In this document: positions 18,173-23,952 of the stretch, piece by piece
Layout of the letters: each line of letters opens with the position of its first letter
Numbering within the stretch: the stretch's first letter is position 1
IMG/VR virus record: IMGVR_UViG_3300006929_003032
Coordinates: 1-25,017 of that record
Strand: one strand, 5' to 3'
Origin: a virus
Length of the DNA stretch: 25,017 nt
Notes under the pieces: generated by a model
Seen by the model: the letters and a program-made list of their open reading frames with translations, nothing else
Told to the model about the DNA's origin: nothing
Databases searched by the model: none
Made by a program: the position numbers and the translations under genes

Positions 18173-19039
18173 TTAAATTTTTACATCATTATATGGATCT
18201 ATTAAATCATGTGTTAAAAATTCAAATTTAGTAGCAATGTGTTTAATATAATCTATCTGTTCAATGTTTTTTAAAATTAAATGTGGTTTTCTTTTTTTAC
18301 CTTCCATTTGATCATACTTAAAACCGTTTTTGACTAAATAAGTATGTTTAACTCCACCATTGCTCCAAAGAATTCCCATACCTTCTCCTACTGCATTTTT
18401 TGACTCTAATAAAAATGTTTGTTCCTTAATATTTAATGTGTAACTAAATGAGTCCTTTGTCCTTGTGTCACGTTGTTGTGGGTATTTTTTATTAGCAGGA
18501 TAATTTGACATCAGTGTTTGTGTGAATCCTACATATTCATTTTTATCATTATAATTAGCAATACAACGATAAATATAATTACCAAATTGATCAGTCTTTT
18601 TGTTGCCAATAATTTTCCAATGCCAACGCTCTACAAGTTGCTCGTCTCTCCATATTTCATAACCCGCTGGAAACTCATTATCAACAATCTCAAATGATTC
18701 ATCTAAATTCTGTCGTTTACGATCAAACCAAACTGTTGAAATATTTATTGGTTGAACTATTTCAGATAAATCTAAAATTAAATCGTGTTGTTGTTTTATA
18801 TTTTCAAGTAAAGAAGCAGTAGATGCATTATTGTAGAGTATTGTCCCATAATGGTACGTTTTATAATTAGATAAAGACCATGTTAAAAAAATTGTAATTA
18901 TAACTATTAAAATGTTTATTTTTAATGCGCTTAATTTAGCTATTTTATTTGTTTGATCAGACTGCCTATAATGAGTTGAAATTTGTAGATCCTTAAAGTC
19001 TTCGACCATTTTATCATTTTCGTTAAATTGTTTTTTCAT
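18173..19039 (-). CDS. Membrane-anchored protein of unknown function
   Basis: The protein has 288 residues. A charged N-terminal tail of ~36 residues precedes a single membrane span at about 38-56 (LSALKINILIVIITIFLTW), leaving ~230 residues probably outside the cytoplasm. That part is rich in Trp, Tyr and Lys (GYEIWRDEQLVERWHWKIIG, GEGMGILWSNGGVKHTYLV) and looks β-structured. It starts nine bases after the 57-residue gene's stop, with no Shine-Dalgarno, so it is probably co-transcribed. It does not look like a structural or replication gene. A lysogeny-expressed cargo protein, such as an exclusion factor, would fit but is unproven. Confidence 0.6.
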   Translation of the reverse strand: MKKQFNENDKMVEDFKDLQISTHYRQSDQTNKIAKLSALKINILIVIITIFLTWSLSNYKTYHYGTILYNNASTASLLENIKQQHDLILDLSEIVQPINISTVWFDRKRQNLDESFEIVDNEFPAGYEIWRDEQLVERWHWKIIGNKKTDQFGNYIYRCIANYNDKNEYVGFTQTLMSNYPANKKYPQQRDTRTKDSFSYTLNIKEQTFLLESKNAVGEGMGILWSNGGVKHTYLVKNGFKYDQMEGKKRKPHLILKNIEQIDYIKHIATKFEFLTHDLIDPYNDVKI

Positions 19040-19048
19040 AATAAATTT

Positions 19049-19222
19049 TTAATGTTCTTTATGTTTATTCCCTGTTTTTTCTATTAATTCTTTCGTTAAT
19101 TCTTTTAAAAGTTCACTGACGTTGATCCCTCGACGCTCTGCTTCTTTTGCAAGCGCATCAACATTGCTCTCCCACTCGTAATAGCCTACAAGTTTTTTGC
19201 CTTTTTTTCGTTGGTTAGGCAC
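19049..19222 (-). CDS. 57-residue ribbon-helix-helix-like protein
   Basis: The GTG start shares one base with the TAG stop of the preceding gene (TAGTG), a clear sign of coupled translation. The protein begins with a basic segment (PNQRKKGKK). A β strand (KLVGYYEW) and two helices separated by GIN follow (NVDALAKEAERRGI, SELLKELTKELIEK), the layout of ribbon-helix-helix proteins. It is probably a small DNA-binding regulator working with the RHH protein just upstream. The call rests on pattern and context. Confidence 0.6.
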   Translation of the reverse strand: MPNQRKKGKKLVGYYEWESNVDALAKEAERRGINVSELLKELTKELIEKTGNKHKEH

Positions 19223-19494
19223 TATTTACGTTTCAATTTCTTATTGGTTTTAATCACTTTTTTAACCTCTCCAATTTCTGAATCTAATGACTCAATTTTT
19301 GTCATTAATTCAATAATTTGTTCAGCAGTTAAATCCGTGTCTTCTTTTATATATTTACCAACAAATTTCGTTATGGCCTCAGTAATAATTTCACTAGTGC
19401 GCACATTTTGCTCTTTTGCGGTTTCTTCGACCATAGACCATAGGCTAGGGGAACACCGGAAACTCCGGGTTTGTTTAATTTCTTTATCTGTCAT
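19222..19494 (-). CDS. Ribbon-helix-helix regulator with coiled-coil tail
   Basis: This 90-residue protein has a β strand (TRSFRCSPSLW) and helices (SMVEETAKEQNV, SEIITEAITKFVGKYI) of the Arc/CopG-like ribbon-helix-helix fold at residues ~8-48. A heptad-like acidic/basic C-terminal helix follows (~55-90). It probably binds DNA as a dimer or higher oligomer. It follows the 49-residue gene by 15 bases and is translationally coupled to the next RHH gene. Its targets could include the inverted repeat at 19665-19693 or the related motifs near attP and 24.8 kb. That link is inference. Confidence 0.7.
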   Translation of the reverse strand: MTDKEIKQTRSFRCSPSLWSMVEETAKEQNVRTSEIITEAITKFVGKYIKEDTDLTAEQIIELMTKIESLDSEIGEVKKVIKTNKKLKRK

Positions 19495-19509
19495 GTGGTT
19501 GCTGCTTAA

Positions 19510-19659
19510 TTATTCATTAAGCTGTTTCTTATTTGCCCACCGTTTTTTAGCCATTTCGCGGTAATGCTCAGGATCACGGGCTTTGTTTTGGCCGCTTTTC
19601 TTGCCGCCTTTACGCCCGATCTCCCGCATATATGCTGAAATAAACTTATTAGTAGCCAT
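19510..19659 (-). CDS. 49-residue KGG-type small basic protein
   Basis: The product starts MATNKFISAYMREIGRKGGK and contains RKGGKKSG followed by ARDPEHYREMAKKRWANKK. This resembles the small basic KGG-repeat proteins of bacteria and phages, where Gly-Gly-basic turns precede a DPEHYREMA-type helix. Its ATG is five bases after a strong hairpin, and no Shine-Dalgarno is visible. An internal ATG at residue 11 is the alternative start. It lies at the head of the RHH operon and downstream of integrase. Role unknown; an excisionase-like function is possible but not shown by the sequence. Confidence 0.55.
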   Translation of the reverse strand: MATNKFISAYMREIGRKGGKKSGQNKARDPEHYREMAKKRWANKKQLNE

Positions 19660-19664
19660 AAAGA

Positions 19665-19693
19665 AGCCGCAATACGTATCACGCATTGCGGCT
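19665..19693. repeat. Strong inverted repeat between integrase and the RHH operon
   Basis: AGCCGCAAT pairs with ATTGCGGCT, and an inner CGT pairs with ACG around a three-base loop with a single mismatch between the stems. On the - strand it follows the integrase stop by 19 bases and precedes the 49-residue gene's ATG by five, with only TTCTTT after the stem. It may be a terminator or attenuator. As DNA it carries the CGTATTGC/GCAATGCG motif also found at 21.2, 21.3 and 24.8 kb, so it may equally be an operator. Confidence 0.6.
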
Positions 19694-19712
19694 GGAGCGC
19701 AAGCAGTTTGCG

Positions 19713-21155
19713 TTAGGATAATTTAACTGAAACTGCTTTACGAGTCATGTAGCGGCCTACATAGAATTTCTCAGTAATTTTAATACTGGCGTGGCGCATA
19801 TACTGCTGGGCAGCAATTGGGGAGACTTGAGTGAATATTTTAAAGCCAGTGTAAGCTCGTAGTTCATGGAGCAAATTAACCGTGTCCCAGCCCCACTTAC
19901 GCATTAGCTTGCGCAGTTCATTACCTACGATCTCATATCGGTAACTGTAAGTTTTGCCTAAAAGATATTTATCAGGCAATTTTTCCAGCCACGGAGTTAT
20001 TTTCTCAGCGGCCTCATCAATTATCGGTATTTGGTATTCATCGCCATTTTTACCTATTCCAGTGAAATTAAGTTTACCATCAATTTCAACAATATCAGCC
20101 AGTGATTGATTACACATTTCTTTTAATCTGCATCCTGATCCAACTATGCCCCAAAAAAGAAGATAAACGTGGATCTTTAAAAGATCCTTCTTAGATGATT
20201 TATAGGTTGGCAACCTAACCCAATATCTATCCAAATCGCATTTTTCCATTGATGCGTATTTTTGGATTTCACGGAATGTGGTTTTAATGCACTTGTCACT
20301 CGGCGCTTTGTACTGTCGTTGGTTGGCGCTTGCGCCGCTTACTGCCTGTTTTTTAAAATCATCTAATTTTAGCCAGTTAAGTTTTAAACCGTGATCATCA
20401 AGGCGAGTTTTTAATGAACCGTCTATGTCCCATAGAGCGCCTTTAGCCATTTTAACCATTTTAGCGGCGGCATTGGTTGCCCGAATTCTAACCCTTTTGC
20501 ACTCGTTGCTATCCTTTCCGTGCTCTTTGATTGCGTCTGGTAACACCAAACCCACTCTAAAATCGCGGTATCGTTGAAATAAATGAGGGGTAAATAAGGC
20601 TTCTACGGCAATTTTATCGAATGATTGGCCGGGATAAAGCGCTTCAGCGAGCGTTTTAACGCACCGCAAACCCTTCTGAGCGTGTGATTGTGTCACTGTT
20701 GATTCAGGTTTAATGGTTTCAATTGCTTCAATTAACTCCTGCAATTTTGGTAGGTACTCCTCGCGGCTACGGTTTTTGTACCGTTTCTTTTCGTCAGGCT
20801 CATCAAGCCAGTTTGTTATGGCATGATCAATTGCATAATTTAATTTCGAGCTACCGCAATTTCGCTTGTATTCTTCTTTATTAACTCTTCCTCTAAAATA
20901 CCAGCAAGCTGAATTACTTTTATTTAATTTATACATCACCCACAATCTTGAGTTGTAATAAAAATATTTTTTATAAGGCAGTTCTTTACCTTCCTTATCC
21001 AAGGCAGGAATGACATCCCTTGCTTTGAAGGATGCTCCCGGCGGGATCTTCGCCTTTTTGAGTCCGTGACTGATGTCTCTGAATCGGAGTGATAATATTT
21101 TGTCATCATCCAACTCCATGTTAATTGCGTTGTTGTTTTTCATGTTCAAATCCAT
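19713..21155 (-). CDS. int: Tyrosine recombinase phage integrase
   Basis: The protein catalyses site-specific recombination between attP and the host tRNA-Asn gene. Numbered from the ATG at 21155 (480 residues), the catalytic set is R343 (GSGCRLKEM), H430 and R433 (HELRAYTG), H455 (YMRHASIKITEKF) and nucleophile Y465, with GKNGDEY as the β-hairpin lysine region. The N-terminal half is long and basic, as expected for arm- and core-binding domains. A TTG at 21176 and an ATG at 21143 are alternative starts; the latter has GGAT six bases upstream. The start overlaps a tandem 11-bp repeat that is probably an integrase arm site. That overlap would let the enzyme affect its own expression. The gene lies about 190 bases from the tRNA fragment, the usual integrase-attP arrangement. 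Confidence 0.9.
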   Translation of the reverse strand: MDLNMKNNNAINMELDDDKILSLRFRDISHGLKKAKIPPGASFKARDVIPALDKEGKELPYKKYFYYNSRLWVMYKLNKSNSACWYFRGRVNKEEYKRNCGSSKLNYAIDHAITNWLDEPDEKKRYKNRSREEYLPKLQELIEAIETIKPESTVTQSHAQKGLRCVKTLAEALYPGQSFDKIAVEALFTPHLFQRYRDFRVGLVLPDAIKEHGKDSNECKRVRIRATNAAAKMVKMAKGALWDIDGSLKTRLDDHGLKLNWLKLDDFKKQAVSGASANQRQYKAPSDKCIKTTFREIQKYASMEKCDLDRYWVRLPTYKSSKKDLLKIHVYLLFWGIVGSGCRLKEMCNQSLADIVEIDGKLNFTGIGKNGDEYQIPIIDEAAEKITPWLEKLPDKYLLGKTYSYRYEIVGNELRKLMRKWGWDTVNLLHELRAYTGFKIFTQVSPIAAQQYMRHASIKITEKFYVGRYMTRKAVSVKLS

Positions 21156-21175
21156 TCCGCAGTTATTCCGCAGCA
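21154..21175. repeat. Left tandem 11-bp repeat, candidate integrase arm-type site
   Basis: ATTCCGCAGTT is followed directly by ATTCCGCAGCA, two 11-base units differing only at the last two positions. A close match lies 315 bases away on the other side of the tRNA-like core. Paired tandem sites with about one helical turn spacing flanking a core are typical of arm-type integrase sites. Confidence 0.6.
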
Positions 21176-21197
21176 ATCCACCATTAGATCGGTTAAG

Positions 21198-21226
21198 TTG
21201 TGGTAGGTTGTGCGTAGCGTATTGCG
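21198..21226. repeat. attP-region direct repeat, copy A
   Basis: TTGTGGTAGGTTGTGCG is followed by CGTATTGCG. Copy B at 21314-21346 has GTGTGGTAGGATATGCG, then five extra bases before the same CGTATTGCG. Both lie between the integrase start and the tRNA-like core. They are candidate binding sites for excisionase, integrase or a repressor. Confidence 0.6.
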
Positions 21227-21313
21227 TTGCAATGCGTTTCTTATGATAGACCCATTGGCTAACGTCAAATCAAATAAACGCTATTTATTAACATTTTTAA
21301 GTGAATTCTGTGA

Positions 21314-21346
21314 GTGTGGTAGGATATGCGCAGGAAACGTATTGCG
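21314..21346. repeat. attP-region direct repeat, copy B
   Basis: This is the second copy of the ~30-base repeat described at 21198-21226. The two halves (GTGGTAGG...TGCG and CGTATTGCG) are conserved, while the spacer is five bases longer, which suggests two separate protein contacts. Confidence 0.6.
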
Positions 21347-21363
21347 AAAGAGGGGATTTGAAG

Positions 21364-21413
21364 TGGCTCCTGAGGTAGGACTCGAACCTACAACCTATTG
21401 GTTAACAGCCAAT
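21364..21413 (-). other. attP core: 3' half of tRNA-Asn(GTT)
   Basis: On the - strand the 50 bases fold as the 3' part of a tRNA. There is a 5-bp anticodon stem (ATTGG/CCAAT) with loop CTGTTAA (anticodon GTT, Asn), a 5-base variable loop, a T arm GTAGG-TTCGAGT-CCTAC, a 3' acceptor strand CTCAGGA, discriminator G and CCA. The bases further 5' show no D arm or matching TCCTGAG acceptor strand, so it is not a complete tRNA. Phages that integrate into tRNA genes carry such a 3' segment to restore the host gene. Phage-type genes lie on both sides, so this is attP, and the inferred target is the host tRNA-Asn gene. Confidence 0.85.
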
Positions 21414-21468
21414 TTCACTATCCACTTTAACCCCGGTTTTATTGGGTGAAACGCACTTCGGAATTGCT

Positions 21469-21490
21469 TATGCCGCAGTTATGCCGCGGC
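21469..21490. repeat. Right tandem 11-bp repeat, candidate integrase arm-type site
   Basis: TATGCCGCAGT is followed directly by TATGCCGCGGC. Together with the bases after it, the stretch CCGCAGTTATGCCGCGGCAA (21473-21492) matches CCGCAGTTATTCCGCAGCAA at 21157-21176 except at two positions. The two lie on opposite sides of the tRNA-like core, as arm sites should. Confidence 0.6.
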
Positions 21491-21548
21491 AATCGAAATG
21501 CGGCCTTTGTATTTCGTATTTTTATTAACATTTAAGAGAAGCTTTTTA

Positions 21549-21581
21549 AAAAGGTTTTGAAAAGAAAATCAAAAACCTTTT
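21549..21581. terminator. AT-rich inverted repeat, possible weak terminator
   Basis: AAAAGGTTTT pairs with AAAACCTTTT across a 13-base loop, in the non-coding stretch between attP and the end of the - strand early operon. T-rich sequence follows on both strands. It may back up the stronger terminator at 21616-21647 or be an A/T-rich bending element of attP. Confidence 0.35.
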
Positions 21582-21615
21582 AATTTATTTATTTATAGCT
21601 TGATCGGATCTGCAA

Positions 21616-21647
21616 AGAAAAACCCCCCAGGAATTTTTTGGGGGGTT
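21616..21647 (-). terminator. Rho-independent terminator of the leftward early operon
   Basis: Read on the - strand, an 8-bp stem AACCCCCC/GGGGGGTT with an 11-base loop runs straight into TTTTTC. It lies 25 bases past the stop of the last gene in the operon (63-residue protein) and separates that operon from the attP region. Confidence 0.85.
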
Positions 21648-21671
21648 GTCGCTGCCTTGCTTTGAGGTTGT

Positions 21672-21863
21672 TTATTCAGTCCAGTTTTTAATCCATTCGA
21701 GACATTCTTTTTCAGTGTCAAAAAATTCCTGTGTGCCGTCTGCTAAATTTTGAACATTCCAACATGGGTTAAATGGTTCAATTGATCCTGCCATATCTTC
21801 AGGTGTCAAAATGTGGCCAATTTCAAATCGACCACATTTTGATTTATAAGTTTTTGCGCTCAT
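21672..21863 (-). CDS. 63-residue unknown early protein
   Basis: The protein starts MSAKTYKSKCGRFEIGHIL and has aromatic-rich ends (FNPCWNVQNLAD, FFDTEKECLEWIKNW). It begins six bases after the stop of the preceding gene and is the last gene before the terminator at 21616-21647. I recognise no family. The two inner cysteines do not form a metal-binding pattern. Its small size and the operon context suggest an accessory or host-takeover protein. Confidence 0.55.
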   Translation of the reverse strand: MSAKTYKSKCGRFEIGHILTPEDMAGSIEPFNPCWNVQNLADGTQEFFDTEKECLEWIKNWTE

Positions 21864-21869
21864 GGGGTT

Positions 21870-22127
21870 TTATATTTCGATTTCGTGGAATATAGCAATT
21901 TTTTTCTCCTTCAAGGCGCTCACACGAAGATCAGCCTGTTTTTGAGTTATAAGCCCATTTTCGGCCGCTAGGCGAGTCAAAGTCGGGCCGACACCAATAT
22001 AGCCGCACTCACTCCTTCCGATCCGCACAGGCTCGCCTCGTTTGATCCAGTACAACGTCACCCAATGTTTAGGGTTGCCGTTGATGTCACGTTTTGCCTG
22101 TTTATATATATATGCAAGATTTTTCAT
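21870..22127 (-). CDS. 85-residue unknown early protein
   Basis: Its ATG overlaps the stop of the zinc-ribbon-like gene (ATGA). The sequence starts MKNLAYIYKQAKRDINGNPK and has a conserved-looking core VTLYWIKRGEPVRIGRSECG, followed by LTRLAAENGLITQKQADL, which resembles a small helical domain. I recognise no function. It belongs to the same co-transcribed block of small genes. Confidence 0.55.
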   Translation of the reverse strand: MKNLAYIYKQAKRDINGNPKHWVTLYWIKRGEPVRIGRSECGYIGVGPTLTRLAAENGLITQKQADLRVSALKEKKIAIFHEIEI

Positions 22128-22294
22128 TTTTTAATTCTTTTCGCGAAATAATTTGGTTTGATAGAAAACGAATTTACTTCAATATCAAAACACGTTTCAC
22201 AGTACACTTTAACGGCATTTATTGAGATCGTGCCGCTATAAGGCGCTGAAAGTGTTATTTCGCACCCTGCGCATTTTCTTTTTTTAGTTTTCAT
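22124..22294 (-). CDS. 56-residue zinc-ribbon-like protein
   Basis: The product starts MKTKKRKCAGCEITLSAPYS. It has four cysteines in two CxxC pairs, C8/C11 (CAGC) and C32/C35 (CETC), about 20 residues apart, as in small zinc ribbons. The gene is coupled on both sides: its ATG lies one base after the previous stop (TAAAATG) and its TGA overlaps the next ATG. Small zinc ribbons in phages often bind nucleic acid or host polymerase, but nothing here shows the partner. It fills an otherwise empty 170-base gap in the operon. Confidence 0.65.
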   Translation of the reverse strand: MKTKKRKCAGCEITLSAPYSGTISINAVKVYCETCFDIEVNSFSIKPNYFAKRIKK

Positions 22295-22295
22295 T

Positions 22296-22526
22296 TTACC
22301 AATCAGTAGACTCTAGTATTTCGGTGATAGCAGCAGACCTTAAAAATTTATGATCTCCGTGACTTTCACCCATGCTTTTTATAATTTCGTGATATTCTGC
22401 AAATGCTTCTTTTTTGTCTTCAAATACAATCCACTTGTCATAAGTCTTTGAATCATCAAGGGCATTCATTGCTTCCTTTGAGGAATAATAATGTAGACAC
22501 AAAATATAAGTTTTTTCAGTTTTCAT
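22296..22526 (-). CDS. 76-residue unknown early protein
   Basis: The protein starts MKTEKTYILCLHYYSSKEAM, followed by an acidic helix and AEYHEIIKSMG. The β-α-type layout and size resemble small phage accessory proteins, but no family is recognised. It starts one base after the preceding stop (TAAAATG) with no Shine-Dalgarno, and its first bases (ATGAAAACTGAA) are identical to those of the next upstream gene. Confidence 0.55.
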   Translation of the reverse strand: MKTEKTYILCLHYYSSKEAMNALDDSKTYDKWIVFEDKKEAFAEYHEIIKSMGESHGDHKFLRSAAITEILESTDW

Positions 22527-22527
22527 T

Positions 22528-22740
22528 TTATAATGTTCTGCAATTTTCTGGTAATTCTAAAACGGGGCAACCTAGCACCTTTCCGCATTTCACATGGTCG
22601 TTAATAAAAAGAGCCATATCATAAACCCCCTTGTCAGTTTGGCCTTTGCAGTCATTTATTGACTTTGCAATATAGCTTCGCACCGGGTCACAATTTAAGT
22701 CGTCAATTCTGACCCATTTACTTTGATCTTCAGTTTTCAT
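22528..22740 (-). CDS. 70-residue unknown early protein
   Basis: The protein starts MKTEDQSKWVRIDDLNCDPV and later has GQTDKGVYDMALFINDHVKC and a C-terminal LGCPVLELPENC. It has four cysteines, but their spacing does not fit a known metal motif. It starts one base after the preceding gene's stop. No function recognised. Confidence 0.5.
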   Translation of the reverse strand: MKTEDQSKWVRIDDLNCDPVRSYIAKSINDCKGQTDKGVYDMALFINDHVKCGKVLGCPVLELPENCRTL

Positions 22741-22741
22741 T

Positions 22742-22969
22742 TTAAAATATTAATTCTATTTCTTGAGTTTCCCAATTAATTGAATAGAGAGAATTCACAG
22801 TTGCGTCTTCACTCTTTTCATATTCTTTAAGCATTGCTTCCCATTCTTTTTGGAAAATATCAGAGAGAGCAATTTTGTGGCTGTTTGCAATTTGTTCAGG
22901 TGTGAAGTTCAGAGTTAAATCTGCCTCCTGACCTTCATTAGTTCCTAAGTAAGTTATTTTTGTTTTCAT
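22742..22969 (-). CDS. 75-residue unknown early protein
   Basis: I chose the ATG at 22969 (MKTKITYLGTNEGQEADLTL). It matches the MKT[E/K] starts of the next three genes, and a longer form would run into the structured spacer after the methyltransferase. The rest is an acidic helical segment (FTPEQIANSHKIALSDIF) and a hydrophobic end (ETQEIELIF). No family recognised. It probably relies on read-through transcription from the methyltransferase gene. Confidence 0.5.
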   Translation of the reverse strand: MKTKITYLGTNEGQEADLTLNFTPEQIANSHKIALSDIFQKEWEAMLKEYEKSEDATVNSLYSINWETQEIELIF

Positions 22970-22975
22970 AATTGA

Positions 22976-23019
22976 AGCGCGTAGCGCTCCCCTATGCCCT
23001 CGAAAAGAGGGCAACGGGG
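22976..23019. repeat. Structured intergenic spacer with two hairpins
   Basis: The 54 bases between the methyltransferase stop and the next start hold two inverted repeats. AGCGC-GTA-GCGCT is at 22976-22988. GCCCTC/GAGGGC is at 22996-23012 and extends through a 3x3 internal loop to CCCC/GGGG (22989-23019). There is no T-run on the - strand, so it is not a standard terminator. An mRNA processing or stability element is possible. Confidence 0.5.
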
Positions 23020-23023
23020 AAAA

Positions 23024-23614
23024 CTACGGATTAGCTTTGAAGAACGCCCTTGCGAAGCCGCGCGGGGTTTGACTGCGCATTTCTTTTGTTCGCTCAGACT
23101 TGCCCCCGTACTTGCTCCACATCTTAGAACCTAGCACGGGCGGCAATTCCTTTTTTTCTGGCTCGTTAAACTTACCCCAGAGACAAGTATATTTTGTGTA
23201 TTGTTCCTCGCGTTGCTCGAACTGATTAAGCCACCCGGCGAATTCGTAAGGGTGGAAGGAATAATCTTTTTTACCAATCCAATCACGCAAGCGGCCAACC
23301 GGGTTCTCAAGCACCCAAAACGCGGGGTCATATATTGCAACCGTTCTAAGACAGGCATCAACTAGCGCGAGATTGTCGGTTAATTTTTCCGGCGTTTTTT
23401 CGTGTTTAGATTTCCAATGACGCGCACCCGATCCGGCGAACTCCGTGCAGGGTGGAGCCATTAAAACTCCATGAACTGGATCGTTAATTTTTGGGAAGGT
23501 GCGAACATCAAAACCAAGTTTGATATCCACTTGGATCACCTCGTATCCGTTTTCTCGGTACGGTTCAGACCAGCGGCCCGAATAGTCGCAAAGCGATAAA
23601 ATGACCTTACTCAC
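23024..23614 (-). CDS. Minimal C5-type DNA cytosine methyltransferase
   Basis: The enzyme would transfer a methyl group from S-adenosylmethionine to cytosine C5 in DNA. Motif I is SLCDYSGRWSEPYRENGYEV, followed by VDIKLGFDV. Motif IV is MAPPCTEFA with the nucleophile C56. LENPVGRLRDW (E103-N104-P105) corresponds to motif VI, with Pro where the usual residue is Val. The end, TPRGFARAFF, resembles the closing motif. At 196 residues it is much shorter than typical Dcm-type enzymes and has little room for a target recognition domain. Small versions like this occur in many phages, where they may protect phage DNA from restriction. The GTG start overlaps the preceding stop (GTGA). Confidence 0.75.
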   Translation of the reverse strand: MSKVILSLCDYSGRWSEPYRENGYEVIQVDIKLGFDVRTFPKINDPVHGVLMAPPCTEFAGSGARHWKSKHEKTPEKLTDNLALVDACLRTVAIYDPAFWVLENPVGRLRDWIGKKDYSFHPYEFAGWLNQFEQREEQYTKYTCLWGKFNEPEKKELPPVLGSKMWSKYGGKSERTKEMRSQTPRGFARAFFKANP

Positions 23615-23937
23615 TTTGCCCCCTTAATAATTATTTCTCCGGGGTTATATATTACGGTATAATGAGTGAACCCCTCAAAGAATTGCTTAACAACCCATCC
23701 CGTCAGATCAATGACGCTAGTGCCTTTTTTGTCGGTTACTTTGCGAACTTCAAGAGCAATATCATCATCATTTAAAACGGTTAGAACTAGGGCTGGAAAT
23801 TTTCCCATGACCCAATCACAAGAATAATAACAATTTGGTTTAAAACCGTTCTCACTTAGCTTTTTATTTTCGAGCCAAATCCGGGCATTTTCTTGCCCCG
23901 TTTTTTGGCACTTTCCTAGTTTAAGTTTTTTTATCAT
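23611..23937 (-). CDS. 108-residue protein translationally coupled to the methyltransferase
   Basis: The gene overlaps the methyltransferase start by four bases. The protein starts MIKKLKLGKCQKTGQENARI and has ARIWLENKKLSENGFKPN near the N-terminus and HYTVIYNPGEIIIKG near the C-terminus. The two ends are reminiscent of a swapped-hairpin (SymE/AbrB-like) β fold interrupted by a middle insert. I have a general memory of similar small proteins next to phage C5 methyltransferases. That memory and the fold idea are tentative. It may assist or regulate the methyltransferase. Confidence 0.5.
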   Translation of the reverse strand: MIKKLKLGKCQKTGQENARIWLENKKLSENGFKPNCYYSCDWVMGKFPALVLTVLNDDDIALEVRKVTDKKGTSVIDLTGWVVKQFFEGFTHYTVIYNPGEIIIKGAK

Positions 23938-23952
23938 ATCAAGTTATAGAAA

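Noticed and set aside
19211-19564. 117-residue + strand hydrophobic ORF
   Set aside because: It is antisense to the RHH gene and its neighbours, which have recognisable folds and coupled starts. The hydrophobicity reflects A-rich coding on the other strand.
21364-21440. A complete tRNA gene
   Set aside because: The T arm, anticodon arm and CCA are present, but there is no D arm and no TCCTGAG acceptor strand. Only the 3' half is there.
21210-21449. 79-residue + strand ORF over the attP region
   Set aside because: It runs through the attP repeats and antisense to the tRNA-Asn 3' half. Its codons there encode tRNA complement (EVGLEPTTYW), a common false ORF signature.
21154-21490. CRISPR array
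   Set aside because: The repeats are only 11 bases in tandem pairs, with no regular spacers and no cas genes. They fit integrase arm sites better.
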